Shown here: one piece after another, positions 8,897 through 13,304 of the stretch
Position numbering within the stretch: the first letter of the stretch is position 1
How the letters are laid out: every line of letters begins with the position of its first letter
Source of the DNA: Planctomycetota bacterium
GTDB taxonomy: Bacteria; Planctomycetota; MHYJ01; WSZJ01; JACPWG01
Direction: 5' to 3'
NCBI GenBank assembly: GCA_016220045.1
Contig: JACRIP010000441.1
Location: 1-17,985 of the forward strand
Length of the DNA: 17,985 bases
Program-made: the position numbers and the translations under genes
The notes under the pieces: model-generated
Databases searched by the model: none
The model's input: only the letters and a program-made list of their open reading frames with translations
What the model was told of the DNA's origin: nothing

Positions 8897-9301
8897 ATGT
8901 TCATCGGGAGACTGACCCCGTTCCAGGTGCTGCTGGGACTTGGGATCTCGGCCGTACTGATCGCCGGCGTGGCGCTGACGATTTTCGTGCTCGATTGGCG
9001 GGAGCAGGCGGCGATCCGGCCGGAAGACGTGTTTTCCGCGGTCGGGCAGGGCGACATGACCCGGGTCATCGAGTGTCTGAAGGCGCAGCCGAAATTGGCG
9101 AACGCGCGCGACGGGCAGGGGCGGACTCCGCTGCACCTTGCCGCGGAGCGGAACCTGGCGGACACCACGCGGCTCCTGCTGAAGCTGGGCGCGGACCCGA
9201 CGCTGCAGGATGCGGAGGGGAAGACGGCGGCGGAGGTGGCGGACGCGAAGGGGGCGCGCGCGGCGGCCGGCGTGCTGCGCGAGGCGGCGGGGGGGAGGTA
9301 G
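8897..9301 (+). CDS. Membrane-anchored ankyrin-repeat protein, possible immunity protein
   Basis: 134 residues. The ATG at 8897 is chosen because an AGG sits 7 bases upstream and the first 32 residues form a clear N-terminal membrane segment (hydrophobic core about 9-31, LLGLGISAVLIAGVALTIF). After the segment come about three ankyrin units: a divergent first (EDVFSAVGQGDMTRVIECL), a canonical second (GRTPLHLAAERNLADTTRLL followed by LKLGADP) and a degenerate third (GKTAAEVADAKGARAAAGVL). Ankyrin repeats bind proteins and have no enzyme activity. The gene starts 140 bp after the giant secreted protein on the same strand. Ankyrin proteins are a known class of immunity proteins in polymorphic toxin loci, so a protective role is a reasonable inference, not shown here. 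The last 42 bases before the stop are duplicated at 10106-10147. Confidence 0.8.
   Translation: MFIGRLTPFQVLLGLGISAVLIAGVALTIFVLDWREQAAIRPEDVFSAVGQGDMTRVIECLKAQPKLANARDGQGRTPLHLAAERNLADTTRLLLKLGADPTLQDAEGKTAAEVADAKGARAAAGVLREAAGGR
9258..9299 (+). repeat. 42-bp perfect direct repeat, copy 1
   Basis: Bases 9258-9299 are identical over 42 bp to 10106-10147. This copy forms the last codons of the ankyrin gene (AAAGVLREAAGGR), and the stop is completed by the next two bases. The flanking bases differ (9257 C against 10105 G; 9300 A against 10148 C), which fixes the ends. The two copies bracket the toxin-antitoxin operon. Confidence 0.95.
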
Positions 9302-9317
9302 GGGGATCAGTTGACAC

Positions 9318-9384
9318 CATGCCGAGCGGCCAGGCAGGTCGGTCCTGGCACCCGCAGATTCCCAGGCCATCCTATCTCGGCATG
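9318..9384. repeat. Inverted repeats between the convergent ankyrin and PIN genes
   Basis: CATGCCGAG at 9318-9326 pairs with CTCGGCATG at 9376-9384. Inside it a second hairpin forms from GCCAGG (9329-9334) and CCTGGC (9344-9349). Together they fill the 70-bp gap where the ankyrin and PIN genes converge, so a bidirectional terminator is possible. There is no T-tract on either strand, and a dispersed repeat is an alternative. Confidence 0.4.
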
Positions 9385-9800
9385 ACGAAGCCGAGAAGCT
9401 CGAATGCCCCGTCGAAGGAGAGGATCTTGGCTATTCCGCGCTGACGGGCCATCGCCACGAGCAGGGCATCGACGAAGGTGAAGCCGGGATCCTGCAGCTC
9501 CAAGATGCCGCGCAGTGCCGAGGCCGTTTCATCCGCCTCCGGCGGGGCGGCTTCAAAAACGCCCGCGGCGAGCAGACTCTCCAGGGAGGAGACGGCGGTG
9601 CGGCAGCCTTCCAGGCTAAACCGCTTGAAATAGGTGGTGACCTCCCCCATGACGGCGTGGGGGAGCAGCAGCCGGGTACGGCGGCGGATGAGGAGTTTGA
9701 GGATGCGCCGAGCCCTGCGATGATATTGGTCGCGCTTGTGCAAGTAGGCGATTAGCACCGAACTATCGAGCAGGACGCTCCGGTCCGTAGATGTAGTCAT
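9372..9800 (-). CDS. vapC: PIN-domain ribonuclease toxin, VapC-like
   Basis: 142 residues, the usual size for VapC toxins, which are Mg-dependent RNases that cleave tRNA or rRNA when freed from their antitoxin. The acidic active-site set is visible: D12 in LLDSSVLIAYL, E53 in the MGEVTTYF helix, D111 in FTFVDALLVAMAR and D130 in ILSFDGAF. It overlaps the upstream antitoxin gene by 38 bp (9763-9800), so translation is probably coupled. The ATG at 9800 is 11 codons before the catalytic aspartate, which suits the fold. All four acidic residues are present, so the toxin looks intact. The target RNA cannot be told from sequence. Confidence 0.88.
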   Translation of the reverse strand: MTTSTDRSVLLDSSVLIAYLHKRDQYHRRARRILKLLIRRRTRLLLPHAVMGEVTTYFKRFSLEGCRTAVSSLESLLAAGVFEAAPPEADETASALRGILELQDPGFTFVDALLVAMARQRGIAKILSFDGAFELLGFVMPR

Positions 9801-10014
9801 CGAGGTGGGTGGATCCGTCGCGAGGAAGGAGGGGATCGGTGATGGAGCCGGCGAGTCGATCTACGAGAGACAGCGCGTCCCCGATCGTCGGTTGGCGTTC
9901 CATCGGAAGGAGACGCGCGACCGGCTTTCCGCGCCTCGTCAGGACGACGGGCTTCCGAGAGCGGATCAACCTGCCCAGGCTCCTCCGGAGCTCTTTGAGA
10001 CTTACGGTTTCCAT
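9763..10014 (-). CDS. Phd/YefM-type antitoxin of the PIN toxin
   Basis: 83 residues. The N-terminus (METVSLKELRRSLGRLIRSR, then KPVVLTRRGKPVARLLP) is a typical Phd/YefM DNA-binding fold: an N-terminal strand and helix, then a beta-hairpin around RRGKPVARL. The C-terminal tail, with THLDDYIYGPE, is the flexible toxin-binding part common in antitoxins paired with PIN toxins. TTGAGG reads on the minus strand at 10023-10028, 8 bases before the ATG at 10014, giving a good ribosome-binding site. The antitoxin is first in the operon, as usual, and is expected to repress its own promoter together with VapC. Confidence 0.87.
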   Translation of the reverse strand: METVSLKELRRSLGRLIRSRKPVVLTRRGKPVARLLPMERQPTIGDALSLVDRLAGSITDPLLPRDGSTHLDDYIYGPERPAR

Positions 10015-10051
10015 GGTGGTTACCTCAAGTGGTCAGTTCAGTCCGGCCCCA

Positions 10052-10080
10052 ATGATAGCTCGCGCCGGCAATGGACGCAA
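10052..10080 (-). promoter_or_regulatory. Sigma-70-like promoter of the toxin-antitoxin operon
   Basis: Read on the minus strand, TTGCGT (10080-10075) and TATCAT (10057-10052) are separated by exactly 17 bp. The -10 box lies about 37 bp before the antitoxin start at 10014. AT-rich hexamers stand out in this GC-rich sequence. Four of six bases match consensus in the -35 box and five of six in the -10 box. Confidence 0.55.
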
Positions 10081-10105
10081 GCCCGAAACGCCGATCTCGC
10101 CTCCG

Positions 10106-10147
10106 GCGCGGCGGCCGGCGTGCTGCGCGAGGCGGCGGGGGGGAGGT
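10106..10147 (+). repeat. 42-bp perfect direct repeat, copy 2
   Basis: Second copy of the 9258-9299 sequence, 848 bp further on and beyond the toxin-antitoxin promoter. It carries the 3' coding end of the ankyrin gene with no gene of its own and no immediate stop. It therefore looks like a duplicated scar, not a second ankyrin gene. Between it and 10231 there is only GC-rich non-coding DNA. Confidence 0.95.
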
Positions 10148-10202
10148 CGCCGGCGGTGGCGTTTGACCCCGGCCCACTTCTCCTTGCACGCGAGGGCCGG
10201 GA

Positions 10203-10219
10203 CGCGCCAAGGTGGCGCG
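10203..10219. repeat. Short perfect hairpin
   Basis: CGCGCCA at 10203-10209 pairs with TGGCGCG at 10213-10219 over a 3-base loop. It sits in the non-coding stretch just upstream of the hydrogenase-like relic, close to where recognisable homology begins. It may belong to a dispersed repeat at the truncation point. Confidence 0.4.
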
Positions 10220-10231
10220 GATTCGCTCCTT

Positions 10232-10684
10232 GTCATCCCGGCGGTCGGGGGGCTGCGTTTCGATCTGCCGGATGGGGAGCTGCGCGGGCTAGTCGGGGAG
10301 CTGGAGGAGGCGCGGCGCGAGTTCGACCGGCTGGTCGGCGCGGTGTGGGCGTCGCCGGCGGTGTTCGATCGGTTGCAGGGGACCGGGCGGCTGGCGCCGG
10401 ACGTCGTGGAAGGGCTGGGCGTGGTGGGCGTGGCGGCGCGGGCTTCGGGCGCGACGGAGGACCTGCGGCGGCCGCGCCCGTACGACGCCTACGGCGAAAT
10501 CCCGATCGACGTGGCCGGCGAGAGCGGCGGGGACGTGCTGGCGCGCCTGCGCGTGCGCCTGCAGGAGGTGGAGATCTCCTTCCGGACGATCGGGAAGGCC
10601 GTGGAGGGGATGCCGGCGGGGAGCGTGGCGATGGTGGTGAAGTCGCTGCCGGGGGGCGGGGGCGGGGGCAGCGCGGCGCTCTGA
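10232..10684 (+). pseudogene. Truncated relic of a NuoD / group 4 NiFe-hydrogenase large subunit
   Basis: About 150 codons resemble the middle of the NuoD/EchE/HyfG family. A GGLRFDLPDGEL segment comes first, then a helix, then TGRLAPDVVEGLGVVGVAAR followed by ASGATEDLRRPRPYDAY, then GGDVLARLRVRLQEVEISF and MPAGSV. In intact members these belong to the pattern GvvGpvaRasG-DlR-PY-Y, then GDv-aR-R-E-S and lP-G. Full-length proteins run to roughly 350-550 residues. Here both ends are missing: there is no N-terminal part before GGLR and no C-terminal part after MPAGSV, where the reading turns to glycine/alanine and stops. No start codon with a ribosome-binding site fits, and no partner hydrogenase or Nuo subunit is nearby. 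The surviving frame has no internal stop, so the loss may be recent or the fragment may be a rearrangement product. Confidence 0.68.
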
Positions 10685-10692
10685 ACCAGGAC

Positions 10693-10721
10693 TCGACACC
10701 GCGCCGCCCGCTCGGTAGAAT
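10693..10721 (+). promoter_or_regulatory. Candidate promoter of the DUF4058 gene
   Basis: TCGACA (10693-10698) and TAGAAT (10716-10721) are separated by 17 bp, each matching five of six consensus positions. The start codon follows about 85 bp later at 10806. It lies directly after the stop of the hydrogenase-like relic. Confidence 0.5.
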
Positions 10722-10805
10722 CGAGTACGGTTCAAGGCGGCGCCCGCGCTCTCCCACCCCGCTGGGGGGAACGCGAGCGGGTCCGGGAATCGGAGGTGAC
10801 CGGTC

Positions 10806-11621
10806 ATGCGCAGCCCCTACCCCGGTATGGACCCCTACCTCGAGTCGCCGGCGTTGTGGCCGGACGTCCATAATCGACTGATTGCCGCGATCGGCGACTG
10901 CCTCGGACCGGCGCTGCGCCCGCGCTATTACGTACGTCTGGAAGAGCGCGCATATTCGAGCGAGCCGGGGGGGCTGGAATTCATCGGCCGACCGGACCTC
11001 ACCCTTGCCGCAGGGACGACTCGATCGCCGGGCGTGCAGCCCCCGGTCGAAGCGCGGGTCGGGCAAGGCGGACCCGCGGCGCCGGCGTCCGGTGCGGCGG
11101 CCGTCGTGGAGGTGGAGGTGCCGGTTCCGGATCGCATCCGGGAGACGCGGTTGGTCGTGGTCGACACGCGGGATCGCGAGGTGGTGACCGTACTCGAGAT
11201 TCTCTCGCCCGACAACAAGCGTCCGGGTCGCGGGCGCAGGCTCTACCTCAAGAAACGCGGGCGGGTCCTCGAGTCGCTGACGCACCTGATCGAAATCGAC
11301 CTGCTGCGGGGCGGGGAGCGGATGCCGGTCCACGGCGACCCACCCGGATCCGACTATCGCATCCTGACGAGTCGGGGCGAGAAGCGCCCGCGCGCGCGGG
11401 CCTATTGTTTTGGCGTCCGGGACGCGATCCCCCTCTTCCCGCTGCCGCTGCGCGGGGGCGACGCCGAACCGGAAGTACGGCTCGGGGAAATCCTGCATGG
11501 GCTCTACGAGCGGGCGGCGTACGATCTCAGTCTGGACTATCGCGCGGAACCGGTTCCGGCATTGGCGGAGGCGGATCGGGCGTGGAGCGACGGTCTGTTG
11601 CGTTCGGCGGCGGTGCGGTGA
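10806..11621 (+). CDS. DUF4058 family protein
   Basis: 271 residues, full length for the family. GGAGGTGA at 10792-10799 precedes the ATG at a normal distance. Family hallmarks are the opening SPYPGMDPYLESPALWPDVH, then NRLI, RPRYYVRLEER (39-48 region), RPDLTLA (62-68), EILSPDNK (131-138) and LIEIDLLRGG (161-170). DUF4058 is common in Planctomycetota, Cyanobacteria and Chloroflexota and has no established function. The spacing of D64, E131, K138 and the following YLKKR is reminiscent of Uma2-like PD-(D/E)XK nuclease folds. I infer a possible nuclease-like fold from this but cannot show it. The gene stands alone on this strand and is convergent with the HEAT-repeat gene 64 bp downstream. Confidence 0.9.
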   Translation: MRSPYPGMDPYLESPALWPDVHNRLIAAIGDCLGPALRPRYYVRLEERAYSSEPGGLEFIGRPDLTLAAGTTRSPGVQPPVEARVGQGGPAAPASGAAAVVEVEVPVPDRIRETRLVVVDTRDREVVTVLEILSPDNKRPGRGRRLYLKKRGRVLESLTHLIEIDLLRGGERMPVHGDPPGSDYRILTSRGEKRPRARAYCFGVRDAIPLFPLPLRGGDAEPEVRLGEILHGLYERAAYDLSLDYRAEPVPALAEADRAWSDGLLRSAAVR

Positions 11622-11685
11622 GGACGGCGGGGAGGGGGGTGAGTCACGGCCGTCTTCCGGCCCGTGTCGGTAGTTTGCCCGAGGA

Positions 11686-12669
11686 TCAGCGTCCGGCGGT
11701 GCCCTCCTGGCCGGCGCGCCGCAGCGCTTCCGCCGCGCGGGTCCTCACGGTGTCGTCCGGGTCGCTCAGGCAGGCCTCAAGGGCCGGGAGCGCCGAGCGC
11801 ACATCGCACCCGCGGGCGGCCGCCGCTCCCAGGGCCGCGGCCGCCGTGCTGCGCGTAGACCAGGCGGAAGAGGTGAGGGCGCTTATGAGCGGAGCCAGGG
11901 CGCGGGAAATGTCGACGCCGCGCGCGGCCGCTTCCGCCAGCACCGCGGCCGCCTGCCGCCGCACATCCTGATCCGGATCGCCGCCCACGACCCCGGCCAG
12001 CCGAGCCACCTCCCCCGACACGTCTTTCCCCCCTTCCGCCGCAGAGCGCAAGCCCCACGCCGCATAGTTCCTCACCCCCGGATCGACGTCCGCCAGCATG
12101 CGGCCGAAGCGGTCGATCAGGTGGTTGCCGCAGGCAAACAGCGCATACAGGACATCCCGGCGCACGGCTGGAGAGGGATGGGCGAGCAGTTCGTCGACTC
12201 CCGCCAATCGTCCCTGGCCGAGGTAGTGCGCGAGGAGGCTGGAGACCGCGTGGTGCCTGGCGATCTTGTCGTCCCCCTGAAGCGCGGCCATCTGGGAGGC
12301 GAGCTTTCCCTGAAGCGCGTCCGCGACGCCGAGCCGCCGCAGTTCCTCGATCAGGTCGGCCGACAGGTCGCCGGACGCGAGCAGGCAAGCTCGCGCCTCC
12401 GCGCTCCCGATGCGGTCGAGCCAGGCTTCCTCGTCGTAGCCTCCCAAATCGGAATCGTACGCGCGTCGATAGCTGAAGTAGCTGTTGCACCGCGGGCAGC
12501 GACGCAGGATGCCGCCGCGCCCGATCGCGGCCAGCCGCCGGAAGCCGGGCGGGAGGGCGTCGTCCGCGGAGGCGTTGCGAGTCGAAGAGTACTCGTGCGC
12601 TCCCAGGTCCTTGCAGGACGCACAATCCGCTGCGCGGGCGGGATCGACATCGGCAGGCTCCGTTCCCAT
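11686..12669 (-). CDS. Zinc-ribbon and HEAT-repeat protein
   Basis: 327 residues from the ATG at 12669. This start is preferred over one 183 bp further upstream because AGGAGA lies 9 bases before it (12684-12679 on the minus strand) and the extra residues look non-coding. Four cysteines in two pairs, C16-x2-C19 and C58-x2-C61 (CASC and CPRC), suggest a zinc ribbon with an insertion. Residues about 100-320 form helical repeats of HEAT type: SPAVRRDVLYALFA, DPGVRNYAAWGLRS, DPDQDVRRQAAAVLAEAA and DPDDTVRTRAAEALRRAG show the D-P-x-V-R-x-x-A-A-x-x-L pattern. HEAT arrays bind proteins. No enzyme motif or export signal is visible, so it is probably a cytoplasmic scaffold of unknown partner. It converges with the DUF4058 gene and diverges from the lipoprotein gene. 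Confidence 0.85.
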   Translation of the reverse strand: MGTEPADVDPARAADCASCKDLGAHEYSSTRNASADDALPPGFRRLAAIGRGGILRRCPRCNSYFSYRRAYDSDLGGYDEEAWLDRIGSAEARACLLASGDLSADLIEELRRLGVADALQGKLASQMAALQGDDKIARHHAVSSLLAHYLGQGRLAGVDELLAHPSPAVRRDVLYALFACGNHLIDRFGRMLADVDPGVRNYAAWGLRSAAEGGKDVSGEVARLAGVVGGDPDQDVRRQAAAVLAEAAARGVDISRALAPLISALTSSAWSTRSTAAAALGAAAARGCDVRSALPALEACLSDPDDTVRTRAAEALRRAGQEGTAGR

Positions 12670-12764
12670 CGGATCAGCTCTCCTGGGCTCAAGGGTTCGG
12701 GCCGACAAACCGCCCCCCGATGAAGGGGGCGCGGCGGGATCGCAGAGCTGGACGTTCCAGGCGG

Positions 12765-12793
12765 AATCTACCGGGCGGTGGTCCCGGGAACAA
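12765..12793 (-). promoter_or_regulatory. Weak candidate promoter of the HEAT-repeat gene
   Basis: On the minus strand TTGTTC (12793-12788) and TAGATT (12770-12765) are 17 bp apart and about 95 bp upstream of the ATG at 12669. Match to consensus is only moderate (about 3/6 and 4/6). It is listed because it is the best AT-rich pair in this divergent region. Confidence 0.25.
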
Positions 12794-12838
12794 GGGCAAT
12801 TCGGCTCATGGGACACCGAACTTGATTTCGGGCAGCTT

Positions 12839-12867
12839 TTGACGCCTTCCATTCACCGGATTATAGT
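12839..12867 (+). promoter_or_regulatory. Near-consensus sigma-70 promoter of the metal-binding lipoprotein gene
   Basis: TTGACG (12839-12844) and TATAGT (12862-12867) are separated by 17 bp, each with five of six consensus bases. Transcription would begin near 12874, leaving a leader of about 50 nt before the TTG start at 12923. This is one of the two strongest promoter matches in the window. Confidence 0.75.
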
Positions 12868-12922
12868 ACACGCAGCTCTCCAGGGAAGGGTTCGCAAAAA
12901 GGTCCAATTCGGAGGTCGACCG

Positions 12923-13162
12923 TTGAAGAAGACCGTTGCGTTCCGGTTCGCGCTGGCCATGTTCCTGGGCTGCGCGCTTGCGAGCTGCACGCGGGAGGAG
13001 CCCAAGCCCGTCGCGCCGCAACCGGCGACCAGATCCCAGCCGGCCGGCGTCCCGGCTGCGCCCGCGGCGAAGTCGTACTATTGCCCGATGCACGCGGATG
13101 TGGTCTCGGACAAGCCCGGCGCCTGCCCGACGTGCGGGATGCCGCTCGCGGAGAGAAAGTGA
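12923..13162 (+). CDS. Small lipoprotein with heavy-metal-binding domain
   Basis: 79 residues. The start is the TTG at 12923: GGAGGT at 12911-12916 lies 6 bases ahead, and the reading from it gives a textbook lipoprotein signal (KKTVAFRFALAMFLGCALAS, then C22 in an LASC lipobox). The only in-frame ATG lies 36 bp further on inside the hydrophobic core. A short Pro/Ala-rich spacer leads to YYCPMHADVV and then KPGACPTCGMPLAERK, the CPMH...CPxCGM signature of the heavy-metal-binding domain found at the N-terminus of copper-transporting ATPases and in CusB-type efflux proteins. The three cysteines and the Met/His residues are suited to Cu(I) or similar soft metals. I infer an envelope metal-binding or chaperone role. 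No efflux genes are adjacent. The gene has its own promoter. Confidence 0.88.
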   Translation: MKKTVAFRFALAMFLGCALASCTREEPKPVAPQPATRSQPAGVPAAPAAKSYYCPMHADVVSDKPGACPTCGMPLAERK

Positions 13163-13227
13163 GTACGGCGATTCGGCCCCCGCGAGCGGGAGTGTCCGGG
13201 GTACGGGTAGGTACCGGTCTCGATGCG

Positions 13228-13256
13228 TTGACGGCCCGCTTCGGGAGGCCTATAAT
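13228..13256 (+). promoter_or_regulatory. Near-consensus sigma-70 promoter of the kinase gene
   Basis: TTGACG (13228-13233) and a perfect TATAAT (13251-13256) are separated by 17 bp. Initiation near 13263 would leave a leader of about 42 nt before the ATG at 13305. It separates the kinase gene from the lipoprotein gene, which ends at 13162, so the two are probably transcribed independently. Confidence 0.78.
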
Positions 13257-13304
13257 CGCGAACCGGCCCGTGCCGCGCCTTCCTGGGCGAGTCGCCTCCG
13301 GAGG

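Noticed and set aside
9311..9339. TTGACA at 9311-9316 as a promoter
   Set aside because: No acceptable -10 box lies 16-18 bp downstream, and the site is in the gap between convergent genes with no plus-strand gene after it.
9805..10881. 358-residue plus-strand frame across the toxin-antitoxin operon and hydrogenase relic
   Set aside because: It runs antisense to the antitoxin and out of frame with the relic, and is low-complexity. The only meaningful part is the duplicated ankyrin 3' end at 10106-10147.
12670..12852. Upstream ATG at 12852 for the HEAT-repeat protein
   Set aside because: It would overlap the opposing lipoprotein promoter, and the added residues look random. The ATG at 12669 has an AGGAGA site at proper distance.
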